From NCBI GenBank assembly GCA_022563215.1, contig JADFNT010000110.1:1-6108 (forward strand): a stretch of 6,108 nt of DNA, given 5' to 3'. Source of the DNA: Pseudomonadota bacterium (GTDB lineage: Bacteria; Pseudomonadota; Alphaproteobacteria; Rhodospirillales; Casp-alpha2). Made by a program: the position numbers and the translations under genes. Under the pieces are notes generated by a model. The model worked only from the letters and a program-made list of their open reading frames with translations. It had not been told where the DNA came from and ran no database searches. How positions within the stretch are numbered: the first letter of the stretch is position 1; each line of letters begins with the position of its first letter. Of this stretch, positions 1-6,035 are shown one piece after another.

Positions 1-432
1 CTGGTTTCTGACCTCGGAAGCAGGCGACTTGGAACCCGAGGCCAGGCCTTGTTGCAGGGTGGCGTTTTTTTGGATCAGGCCCAACATCAGGGCATGGCTT
101 TCTTCCATGTCGGTGGTCAGGTTGGTGAACTTCTTCTGGTATTCCGAAACCTCGCTCAGCAGGGTGCGGTAGGCTCGCCTTGAATTGGCGATCAGACCGT
201 CCTTGGCGACGACGATGGCATCGTGGCGAACGAAGGTGGTCGTCGTAAAGGTCATCCACCCGCCGGTCATCAGAAACACCAGGGCGATGGCGATCTGCCA
301 CCCCTTGGTCAGCCGGAAAAAGGAAATCCTGCCTTTGGTTCGAAAATGAATTTGTCTTTCGGGAAAAAGACGGTCAATCAATTCAACGGACCGCTCCTTA
401 AGGGTCCGTTGGCGATTAGGCCATTTATTCAT
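1..432 (-). CDS. N-terminal part of a membrane-anchored M23-type peptidase-like protein (runs off the left edge)
   Basis: An open frame of 144 codons runs from an ATG at 432 to the window edge with no stop. It encodes a basic, cytoplasmic-looking stretch (residues 1-44) containing LFPERQIHFRTKGRISFFRL, one hydrophobic segment (about 46-62), then a charged helical region (about 77-130, with EVSEYQKKF and TTDMEESHALM) likely to form a periplasmic coiled coil. This order resembles the N-terminal domain (DUF5930-like) that precedes the LytM/M23 endopeptidase domain in Rhodospirillales cell-wall hydrolases. That match is from memory of the family. The catalytic zinc domain would lie outside the window, so peptidase activity is not shown here. 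The start is supported by GAGGAG five bases upstream and by an in-frame TGA at 442-444, which rules out any longer form. It is divergent from pgpA. It could alternatively be another single-pass coiled-coil protein. Confidence 0.72.
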   Translation of the reverse strand, partial: MNKWPNRQRTLKERSVELIDRLFPERQIHFRTKGRISFFRLTKGWQIAIALVFLMTGGWMTFTTTTFVRHDAIVVAKDGLIANSRRAYRTLLSEVSEYQKKFTNLTTDMEESHALMLGLIQKNATLQQGLASGSKSPASEVRNQ

Positions 433-437
433 GACAA

Positions 438-443
438 CTCCTC
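438..443 (-). promoter_or_regulatory. Ribosome binding site of the left-edge peptidase-like gene
   Basis: On the minus strand GAGGAG lies five bases before the ATG at 432. It fixes the start of this gene, which has no other in-frame start nearby. The TGA of a possible five-codon leader ORF (459-442) overlaps this site. Confidence 0.7.
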
Positions 444-689
444 AATCCGCTTCCCTCATGAGCCACCCCTGAACCCCCCGGTTTTTTTTGGTGGGGGCCA
501 AGACCGTGAAAAAGCGGCCTTGACCAATGGCTCCGGTTCGTTTTTGCCGGATTTTCCACCGTCGGCGGCTGCTTTGATCCCTGGCGCAAAAGCCTATTGA
601 ACGTAAAGAACCGGATGATTTCTTGCAAGGGCATAATGTCGTCGAAAGTGGTGGTTAAGCCTTGAAAATGGGGAATAAATAGCATCGGG

Positions 690-709
690 AAGGCCCGGGC
701 CCGGGCCTT
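690..709. repeat. Perfect 20-base GC-rich palindrome
   Basis: The bases read identically on both strands: AAGG, then CCCGGGCCCGGG, then CCTT. The symmetry stops at 689/710, where both flanking bases are G. Inside it a GGGCCC-type unit is repeated, so several slipped pairings are possible. No run of T follows on either strand, so it does not look like an intrinsic terminator. It lies about 145 bases before pgpA and about 260 bases before the divergent gene. It could be a protein-binding dyad or a chance product of high GC content. Confidence 0.6.
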
Positions 710-853
710 GGGAAGCTTCGCCCCGGCCACCCCGGCGGGCCCGAAAGCGGCGCAAACGCTGGACTGCGAGGCCTAATAATAACCACCACCTGCGGGGAGA
801 TTTCGTTTAAAAGTAGCCGATCTTGTGCTTAACGCGGTTGTTAGAGACGCGCC

Positions 854-1360
854 ATGAACCCGACCGGCCCCGCCGCCGCCAAAAATTGGAATCTCCGCGA
901 TCCGGCCCAACTTCTGGCCACCGGATTCGGGGTCGGGCTGCTGCCGAAGGCGCCGGGCACCTGGGGCTCGCTTTTCGCCCTGCCCGCCGCCTGGGGTATC
1001 GTCGCCGCCGCCGGACAGCCGGGGTTGGCCTTGGCCGCCGCCGGCGTCTTCGTCCTTGGCATTTGGGCGGCCGGCGCCTGCGTCGAAAAACAAGGCCAGG
1101 ACCCCGGCCCCGTAGTCATCGACGAAATCGCCGGCCAGTGGGCGGTGCTGCTGTTGGTGCCCGTGGACCTGATCCATTACGGCGTCGGCTTCGTCCTGTT
1201 TAGGGCCTTCGACATCCTTAAACCGTGGCCGGTCGGCTGGGCCGACCGGGAAATCAAGGGTGGCTTCGGGATCATGCTCGACGACGCGCTGGCGGCCGGC
1301 TACGCGGCGGCGGTGCTGTGGGGCGTCGCCTGGGCGATGCCCCGGGCGTTGGGAGGATAG
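854..1360 (+). CDS. pgpA: Phosphatidylglycerophosphatase A
   Basis: This 168-residue inner-membrane protein should remove the phosphate from phosphatidylglycerophosphate to give phosphatidylglycerol. The family signatures appear in order: GLLPKAPGTWGS (28-39), DPGPVVIDEIAGQW (83-96) with the acidic pair Asp90-Glu91 expected to bind Mg2+, FRAFDILKPWP (116-126), and GGFGIMLDDALA (136-147) with Asp143-Asp144. Hydrophobic segments at about 41-54, 58-74, 96-115 and 145-162 fit a small multi-pass protein, and the length is typical. An in-frame TAG twelve bases upstream makes the ATG the first possible start. Its Shine-Dalgarno is weak (only AGAG in the leader). It is followed one base after its stop by the ATG of the cinA homologue, a pairing often seen in Proteobacteria, so the two are probably co-transcribed from a promoter in the intergenic region to the left. 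Confidence 0.95.
   Translation: MNPTGPAAAKNWNLRDPAQLLATGFGVGLLPKAPGTWGSLFALPAAWGIVAAAGQPGLALAAAGVFVLGIWAAGACVEKQGQDPGPVVIDEIAGQWAVLLLVPVDLIHYGVGFVLFRAFDILKPWPVGWADREIKGGFGIMLDDALAAGYAAAVLWGVAWAMPRALGG
1352..1356 (+). promoter_or_regulatory. Ribosome binding site of the cinA homologue, inside the end of pgpA
   Basis: GGAGG lies five bases before the ATG at 1362 and is embedded in the last codons of pgpA. This decides the start of the downstream gene: the same frame is open upstream to an earlier ATG at 1260, but that extension lies within pgpA and does not match the family. Confidence 0.8.
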
Positions 1361-1361
1361 G

Positions 1362-1856
1362 ATGTTCACCGACCAACAATTGGCCCTGGCCGAGGCGGTG
1401 CTCGATGCCTGCCGTCAGGCGGGGCTTAGGATCGCCGTCGCCGAGTCGTGCACCGGCGGCCTGGTCGCCGGGTGCCTGACCGCCGTTGCCGGATCGTCCG
1501 ACGTGGTCGAGCGCGGCTTCGTCACCTACACCAACGAAGCCAAGCAGGAGATGCTCGGCGTGCCGGCGGCGCTGTTCGCTGACGGCGGGCCGGGCGCGGT
1601 CAGCGAGGAGGTGGCGCGGTTCATGGCCGAAGGGGCGCTTGCGAACTCTCCCGCCGACCTCGGCGTCGCCGTGACGGGCGTTGCCGGGCCGACCGGCGGC
1701 ACGGCGGAAAAGCCCATCGGCCTGGTCCATATCGCCGGCGCCCGGAAAGGCGCCGAAACTCTGTCCGAGCAACACCAGTTCGACGGCGACCGCGATTCCG
1801 TGCGCATGCAGTCGGTGACGGTCGCGCTGGCGATGGTGAAGCGGCTGGCCGGCTAG
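1362..1856 (+). CDS. cinA: CinA-family protein: stand-alone C-terminal amidohydrolase domain (PncC-like NMN deamidase)
   Basis: The 164-residue product matches the C-terminal domain of CinA throughout and lacks the N-terminal molybdopterin-binding-like domain found in full-length CinA (about 400 residues). It therefore corresponds to the stand-alone form called PncC in E. coli. Proteins of this type hydrolyse nicotinamide mononucleotide to nicotinate mononucleotide and ammonia in the cytoplasm, recycling pyridine nucleotides. Visible motifs are AESCTGG (27-33, with the probable nucleophile Ser29), GFVTYTNEAK (52-61, Tyr56 and Lys61 being the expected catalytic partners), GAVSEEV (78-84) and AVTGVAGPTGGTAEKPIGLV (103-122). 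The start was chosen for its GGAGG and its position directly after the pgpA stop. Its TAG overlaps the TAG of the opposing START gene. Family membership is clear. NMN deamidase activity is inferred. Confidence 0.93.
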   Translation: MFTDQQLALAEAVLDACRQAGLRIAVAESCTGGLVAGCLTAVAGSSDVVERGFVTYTNEAKQEMLGVPAALFADGGPGAVSEEVARFMAEGALANSPADLGVAVTGVAGPTGGTAEKPIGLVHIAGARKGAETLSEQHQFDGDRDSVRMQSVTVALAMVKRLAG

Positions 1857-2296
1857 GTTTTGTCGCCGCCGTAAAGCTCTCCGGCGCGTTTCTCGAACGA
1901 CGAAATCATCCGCTGCACGGCCTCGTTGAACACGGCGCCGATGGCCTTTTGCATAAGCCGGGAGCGGAACTCGAAATCGACGAAGAAATCGATCAGGCAT
2001 TCGCCGTCGCCGTGCGGCTCGAAGATCCAATGGTTGTTCAGGTACTTGAACGGCCCCTCGGAATAGGCGACGTCGATGCGCCCGGGCCGGTCCCACTCGA
2101 CCCGGGTCGAGAACCTCTCGCGGAACACCTTGAAGCCGATCACCATGTCGGCCAGCACCATCTCGTCGTTGCGCTCGCGTATCCGCGTCGCCACGCACCA
2201 GGGCAGGAATTCCGGGTATTTCTCGATGTCGATCACCAGATCGAACATCTGCTCACGCGTGTGCGGCAGGACGCGTTTCTCGGCGTGGGTGGGCAT
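1853..2296 (-). CDS. START-domain protein of the Coq10/RatA family (ubiquinone-binding or RatA-like)
   Basis: The 147-residue protein is a single START/polyketide-cyclase-like domain. Typical elements are the early helix followed by YPEFLPWC (27-34), RFSTRVEW on a central strand, the segment GPFKYLNNHWIFEP, and a long C-terminal helix (FNEAVQRMISSFEKRA) that closes the hydrophobic cavity. Mitochondrial Coq10 binds ubiquinone and supports respiration. The E. coli relative RatA was described as a toxin blocking ribosome assembly, and this name is often transferred in annotation. Nothing in the sequence suggests a toxin-antitoxin pair here. It is the last gene of the pdh-lpd-lipA operon, as in other alphaproteobacteria (I recall a Caulobacter homologue near its pdh genes). 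The ATG six bases after the lipA stop is preferred, although a TTG one codon upstream (2299) is possible. The preceding TAAGG is a weak Shine-Dalgarno, consistent with coupling to lipA. Confidence 0.88.
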   Translation of the reverse strand: MPTHAEKRVLPHTREQMFDLVIDIEKYPEFLPWCVATRIRERNDEMVLADMVIGFKVFRERFSTRVEWDRPGRIDVAYSEGPFKYLNNHWIFEPHGDGECLIDFFVDFEFRSRLMQKAIGAVFNEAVQRMISSFEKRAGELYGGDKT

Positions 2297-2302
2297 CAAG
2301 CC

Positions 2303-3241
2303 TTAGGCGGACCGCCGCGCCTTTTGCAGCGCCTCGAAGTCCTTGCCCGCATGATAGGACGAGCGCGTCAACGGCGACGAGGCGACGCGCAGGAACCCCT
2401 TGGCCAGCCCTAAGCGCTTGAAGTCCTCGAACTCGTCCGGGGTGACGAAGCGCTCGACGGGGGCGTGGCGGCGGGTCGGCGCCAGGTACTGGCCGATGGT
2501 CAGGAAATCGACGTCGGCCGAGCGCAGGTCGTCCATCACCTGGCCCACCTCGACCGGTTCCTCGCCGAGGCCGACCATGATCCCCGATTTGGTGAAGACG
2601 CCTGCGTCGAGGGTCTTGGCCCGCTCCAGCAGCTTCAGGGATTCGAAATAGCGCGCCCCGGGGCGGATCGACGGATAGAGCCGGGGCACGGTCTCCAGGT
2701 TGTGGTTGAAGACGTCGGGGCCGGCGGCGATGACGGCCTCCAAGGCGCCCGGCTTGTCGCGGAAATCGGGCGTCAGCACCTCGATGGTCGTTGCCGGCGA
2801 AGTGGCGCGGATGCGCTCGACGCACTTGACGAACTGCCCGGCGCCGCCGTCGTCCAAGTCGTCCCGGTCGACCGAGGTGATGACGATGTGCTTCATGCCC
2901 AACTCGGCCACCGACAGCGCCAGGTTCAGGGGCTCCATGGCATCGACGGCCCTGGGCTTGCCGGTGGCGACGTTGCAGAAGGCACACGCCCGGGTGCAGA
3001 TATCCCCCAGGATCATCACCGTCGCGTGCTTCGCCGACCAGCACTCGCCGATATTGGGGCACGCCGCCTCCTCGCACACCGTGTGGAGACCCAACTCGCG
3101 CATGAGCCGTCGGGTCTCGCCATAGGCCTCGGATGTCGGCGCCTTGACGCGAATCCAGGGAGGCTTGCGCAGCACCGGATTTTCCGGATTGCGGGCCTTT
3201 TCCGGGTGGCGGTGTCTCGCCAAGTTTTCGACGTTGCTCAT
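2303..3241 (-). CDS. lipA: Lipoyl synthase (radical SAM)
   Basis: LipA inserts two sulfur atoms into the octanoyl group carried on lipoyl domains, the last step of protein lipoylation. With the ATG at 3241 the protein has 312 residues, normal for the family. The auxiliary iron-sulfur cluster motif CX4CX5C is present as Cys56, Cys61 and Cys67 ([12 protein letters not shown]). The radical SAM motif CX3CX2C is Cys82, Cys86 and Cys89 (CTRACAFC). The C-terminal RSSY, which supplies the serine ligand of the auxiliary cluster, is at about 293-296. All ligands are intact. The neighbouring pdhC product is an obvious substrate. Twelve bases separate the ATG from the lpd stop, without a good Shine-Dalgarno. 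A TTG at 3247 would add two residues. Translation probably depends on ribosomes arriving from lpd. Confidence 0.97.
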   Translation of the reverse strand: MSNVENLARHRHPEKARNPENPVLRKPPWIRVKAPTSEAYGETRRLMRELGLHTVCEEAACPNIGECWSAKHATVMILGDICTRACAFCNVATGKPRAVDAMEPLNLALSVAELGMKHIVITSVDRDDLDDGGAGQFVKCVERIRATSPATTIEVLTPDFRDKPGALEAVIAAGPDVFNHNLETVPRLYPSIRPGARYFESLKLLERAKTLDAGVFTKSGIMVGLGEEPVEVGQVMDDLRSADVDFLTIGQYLAPTRRHAPVERFVTPDEFEDFKRLGLAKGFLRVASSPLTRSSYHAGKDFEALQKARRSA

Positions 3242-3253
3242 GATCAAGCCATT

Positions 3254-4666
3254 TTAAATATGGATCGCCCGGCCGAAGGCGTCGAGCACCGATTCGTGCA
3301 TCATCTCGGACAGCGTCGGGTGCGGGAAGATGGCGTGCATCAGTTCTTCCTCGGTCGTCTCCAGGCCCATGGCGACGACGAAACCCTGGATCAGCTCCGT
3401 CACCTCGGCGCCGACCATGTGGGCGCCCAGCAGTTGCCCGGTTTTGGCGTCGAACACGGTCTTGACCAGGCCGTCGGTCTCGCCCAAGGCAATCGCCTTG
3501 CCGTTGGCGATGAACGGGAAACGCCCGACCTTGACCTCATGGCCGGCCTTCCTGGCCGCGTCTTCGGTCAGCCCGACGCTGGCGATTTGCGGATGGCAAT
3601 AGGTGCAACCCGGAATCTGGCCCTTGTTTAGGGGGTGCGGCGAAAGCCCGGCGATCTTTTCGATGCAGATGACGCCTTCGTGCTCGGCCTTGTGGGCCAG
3701 CAACGGCGGACCGGCGACGTCGCCGATGGCATAGACGCCCGGCTCATCGGTGCGCGAGAACTCGTCGACGACGATACAGCCCTTGTCGGTCTTGATCTTC
3801 GTCGTCTCCAGCCCGATGCCTTCGATATTGCCCTGGACGCCGACGGCGGAGATCACCCGCTCGACCTTGATCTCGGTTTTCTTGCCCCCCGGCTTTCCTG
3901 AGGCGTTCTCGATGGCGGCGGTGACCGACGCCTTGGTCTTTTTCAGCCCCGTCACCTTGGCCCCGGTGATGAGGGTCATGCCCTGGCTCTCGAACTGCTT
4001 GTGGGCCAGCGCCGCGATCTCCGCGTCCTCGACGGGAAGGATCCGCTCCAACACCTCGACCACCGTGACCTTGGCGCCCAAGGTATTGAAAAAACTGGCG
4101 AATTCGATGCCGATGGCGCCCGAGCCGATGACCAGTAGCGACTTCGGCATGGTCTCCGGGACCAGGGCCTCGAAATAGGTCCACACCTGCTTGCCGTCGG
4201 GCTCCAAGCCCTTGAGGGTCCGCGGCCGGGCGCCGGTGGCGACGATGACGTGCTTGGCGGCCAGCGTCTGTTTGTTTCCGTCTTTTCCGGCCACGTCGAC
4301 TTTTCCGGGGCCGTTCAGCTTCGCCTCGCCGTCGATGACGGCGACCTTGTTCTTCTTCAACAAAAACCCGACGCCTTTGTTGAGTTGCTCCGAGATGTCA
4401 CGCGAGCGCTTGACCACCTTCTTCAAATCGAAGCCGATGGACTTTGCCGACAGGCCGTAGTCGCCGGCGTGGGTCATGGTGTGGAAGATTTCCGCCGAAC
4501 GCAGCAGCGCCTTGGTCGGGATGCAGCCCCAGTTGAGGCAGATGCCGCCCAGGTGCTGCTTTTCGACGACGCAGACGTTAAGCCCCAACTGGGCTGCGCG
4601 GATGGCGGTGACGTAGCCGCCCGGGCCGCCGCCGATGATGATTGCGTCGAAAGTGTTCCCGGCCAT
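3254..4666 (-). CDS. lpdA: Dihydrolipoamide dehydrogenase (E3)
   Basis: This 470-residue flavoprotein re-oxidises the dihydrolipoyl arm of E2 and passes electrons through FAD to NAD+. The FAD-binding GGGPGGY is at 12-18, and the redox-active disulfide Cys43/Cys48 lies in GGICLNWGCIPTK. The NAD-binding GSGAIGIEFASFF follows in the middle, the second FAD motif (YAIGDVAG) comes later, and the catalytic dyad is His449 and Glu454 in FPHPTLSE. All are intact, and the length is standard. An extra CxxC (Cys354, Cys357 in GCTYCHPQ) replaces the usual Y-T-x-P-E-like segment; I recall similar sequences in other alphaproteobacterial E3 proteins. Being next to pdhC points to service in the pyruvate dehydrogenase complex, although E3 may also be shared with other 2-oxoacid complexes. 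The start is supported by a strong GGAGG ten bases upstream. Confidence 0.97.
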   Translation of the reverse strand: MAGNTFDAIIIGGGPGGYVTAIRAAQLGLNVCVVEKQHLGGICLNWGCIPTKALLRSAEIFHTMTHAGDYGLSAKSIGFDLKKVVKRSRDISEQLNKGVGFLLKKNKVAVIDGEAKLNGPGKVDVAGKDGNKQTLAAKHVIVATGARPRTLKGLEPDGKQVWTYFEALVPETMPKSLLVIGSGAIGIEFASFFNTLGAKVTVVEVLERILPVEDAEIAALAHKQFESQGMTLITGAKVTGLKKTKASVTAAIENASGKPGGKKTEIKVERVISAVGVQGNIEGIGLETTKIKTDKGCIVVDEFSRTDEPGVYAIGDVAGPPLLAHKAEHEGVICIEKIAGLSPHPLNKGQIPGCTYCHPQIASVGLTEDAARKAGHEVKVGRFPFIANGKAIALGETDGLVKTVFDAKTGQLLGAHMVGAEVTELIQGFVVAMGLETTEEELMHAIFPHPTLSEMMHESVLDAFGRAIHI

Positions 4667-4675
4667 GGCGCTTGG

Positions 4676-4683
4676 CCCTCCTA
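4676..4683 (-). promoter_or_regulatory. Ribosome binding site of lpdA overlapping the pdhC stop codon
   Basis: The minus-strand bases TAGGAGGG contain both the TAG that ends pdhC and the GGAGG that precedes the lpdA ATG by ten bases. A ribosome ending pdhC would sit on the lpdA start signal, which favours coupled translation and balanced E2/E3 output. Confidence 0.75.
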
Positions 4684-6027
4684 CAACATGAACTGAAGGG
4701 GTTCTTCGAGGATCGCCTTCAGTTCCTTCAAGAACCCGGCCGCCGTCGTGCCGTCGATGCAGCGGTGGTCGACGGCCAGGGTCAGGGTCATCACCGTCGC
4801 CGTGGCCAGGGCGCCGTTCCTGATCACCGGCCTTTGTTGGCCGGCGCCGACGCTGAGGATCGCGCCTTGCGGCGGGTTGAGGATCGAATTGAAGGACGTG
4901 ACCCCGAACATGCCGAGGTTCGAAATCGTGAACGTGCCGCCCTCGTATTCATCGGGCTGAAGCTTGCCTTCCCGGGCGCGCGCCGCCAGCGCCTTGATTT
5001 CGGCCGAGATCGCGCCGAGGCCCTTGTTGGCGGCGTCGCGGATGACCGGCGTGATCAGCCCGCCCTCGATGGCGACGGCGACCGAGATGTCGGCGCGGCT
5101 GTAATAAAGGATCGCGTCCTCGGTGTAGGACACGTTGCAGGCCGGAACGCGGATCAGCGCCACGGCCACGGCCTTGAGGACGAAATCGTTGACGGAAATC
5201 CTGTAATCCGCGTCCTCCCGGTCGTTGAGGCGCTTGCGGTAGTCGAGCAGCGTGTCCAGCCCGACGTCCATGGACAGATTGAAATGCGGTACGTCGCGGG
5301 CCGACTCGGTGAGCCGCCGGGCGATGGCCTTGCGCATCGATGAATTAGGCACCGCCTCGAAGGCCGGCATGGTGCCCAACAACGGATCGGCGCGGTTGAT
5401 CGGCGGCGCCGGGGCGGCCGGAGCCGCGGCGGCGACGGGAGCCTGGGCAGCCGGTCCGGAGGCCGGGGCAACGGCCGTTCCCGCGGGCGCTCCTTCGAGG
5501 TCGCGCTTGACGATGCGGCCCCGGGGCCCGGTGCCGGTGACAGCGGCGAGGTCGATGCCTTTATCAGCCGCCAGGCGTTTCGCCAGCGGGCTGGCAATGA
5601 TGCGTCCCCCGGCTGCCTGGCCGGCTTGGAAAGCCGGTGCCGGAGCAGGTGCGGCAGGTGCGGGAGCCGGTGCCGGAGCAGGTGTGGCAGGTGCGGGAGC
5701 CGGAGCAGGAGCGGCGGGAGCGGGCGTGGGCGCAGGTGCTTCGGCGGCCTCTTCCAGGGCCCCCTCAAGCGCCGAAACGTCCTCGCCGTCTTCGAGCAGC
5801 AGCGCGATCACCTGGTTGACCGGCACCTCCTCGGTGCCTTCGGCGACCAGGATCTTGCCCAGGACGCCCTCCTCCACTGCCTCGATTTCCATGGTCGCCT
5901 TGTCGGTCTCGATTTCGGCGATCACGTCGCCGCTTTCGACCGCGTCGCCTTCCTTCTTGTGCCACTTCGCCAGCTTGCCGTCGGTCATGGTCGGCGACAG
6001 GGCGGGCATCAGAATCTGGATCGGCAT
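4681..6027 (-). CDS. pdhC: Pyruvate dehydrogenase E2 component, dihydrolipoamide acetyltransferase
   Basis: The 448-residue E2 core protein transfers the acetyl group from the lipoyl arm to coenzyme A. It has one lipoyl domain (about 1-78) with the lipoylated Lys43 in ETDKATM. An Ala/Pro linker follows (about 94-132), then the peripheral-subunit-binding domain (about 142-178, ASPLAKRLAADKGIDL to GPRGRIVKRDLE). A second Ala/Pro linker (about 179-209) leads to the acetyltransferase domain (about 224-448). The catalytic motif is DHRCIDG, with His421 and Asp425; Cys423 sits where Val or Ala is more common. The N-terminal MPIQILMPALSPTM and the upstream pdhB end identify it as the pyruvate rather than the 2-oxoglutarate enzyme. 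The first linker is encoded by a 33-base tandem repeat and uses CCT, GCA and GCT codons more than the rest of the gene. The ATG follows AAGGGG by eight bases. Confidence 0.97.
   Translation of the reverse strand: MPIQILMPALSPTMTDGKLAKWHKKEGDAVESGDVIAEIETDKATMEIEAVEEGVLGKILVAEGTEEVPVNQVIALLLEDGEDVSALEGALEEAAEAPAPTPAPAAPAPAPAPATPAPAPAPAPAAPAPAPAFQAGQAAGGRIIASPLAKRLAADKGIDLAAVTGTGPRGRIVKRDLEGAPAGTAVAPASGPAAQAPVAAAAPAAPAPPINRADPLLGTMPAFEAVPNSSMRKAIARRLTESARDVPHFNLSMDVGLDTLLDYRKRLNDREDADYRISVNDFVLKAVAVALIRVPACNVSYTEDAILYYSRADISVAVAIEGGLITPVIRDAANKGLGAISAEIKALAARAREGKLQPDEYEGGTFTISNLGMFGVTSFNSILNPPQGAILSVGAGQQRPVIRNGALATATVMTLTLAVDHRCIDGTTAAGFLKELKAILEEPLQFML
5632..5724 (-). repeat. 33-base tandem repeat encoding the pdhC Ala/Pro linker
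   Basis: Two adjacent 33-base units (5632-5664 and 5665-5697) differ at a single base (C or T, giving Ala or Thr in the protein). A third, diverged copy (5698-5724) lacks six bases. All preserve the reading frame and encode Pro/Ala units of eleven, eleven and nine residues (residues 102-132 of PdhC). The near identity of the first two units suggests recent duplication or repeat homogenisation. Confidence 0.85.
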
Positions 6028-6035
6028 GGTCCGGT

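Larger units (their letters stand above)
433..853. other. Divergent intergenic region with no recognisable gene
   Basis: This stretch separates the minus-strand peptidase-like gene from plus-strand pgpA, so it should hold the promoters of both. It is visibly richer in A and T than the genes to its right, particularly around 595-690. The frames crossing it have no recognisable protein and no good start signals. It contains a homopolymer cluster at 474-497 (C6, then T8, then G5), a perfect 20-base palindrome at 690-709 and a HindIII-type GAAGCTTC at 712-719. I looked for paired -35 and -10 boxes on both strands and found none convincing. I see no tRNA-like fold and no clear intrinsic terminator. 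Confidence 0.6.

Noticed and set aside
223..600. A 125-codon plus-strand frame across the left gene and the spacer
   Set aside because: Its first half is antisense to the peptidase-like gene and its second half lies in the spacer. The composition is low-complexity and not protein-like, and no family is recognisable.
613..627. A sigma-54-like GG-N10-GC element (CGG to TTGCA) upstream of pgpA
   Set aside because: Only the GG and the TTGCA match. The rest of the -24 box does not, and the site is more than 200 bases before pgpA.
425..730. A 101-codon minus-strand frame in the divergent intergenic region
   Set aside because: It starts with GTG without a Shine-Dalgarno, resembles no family I know, crosses the palindrome and overlaps the start of the peptidase-like gene in another frame. 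It is best explained as chance open frame.
829..843. A CtrA-like TTAA-N7-GTTA just before pgpA
   Set aside because: One half-site departs from TTAA-N7-TTAA, and such short matches arise by chance in AT-leaning spacers.
1260..1361. A longer start for the cinA homologue at 1260
   Set aside because: The extra 34 residues are an out-of-frame reading of pgpA, very rich in Arg and Ser. The family begins at the ATG at 1362, which has a GGAGG.
1853..2296. A toxin-antitoxin system, based on the RatA family name
   Set aside because: No partner antitoxin gene is adjacent. The neighbours are lipA and a CinA homologue, and the operon context is core metabolism.
2465..3631. A long plus-strand frame (388 codons) opposite lipA and lpdA
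   Set aside because: It is antisense to two clear genes with intact catalytic motifs. Its length follows from high GC codon bias leaving few stops in the opposite frame.
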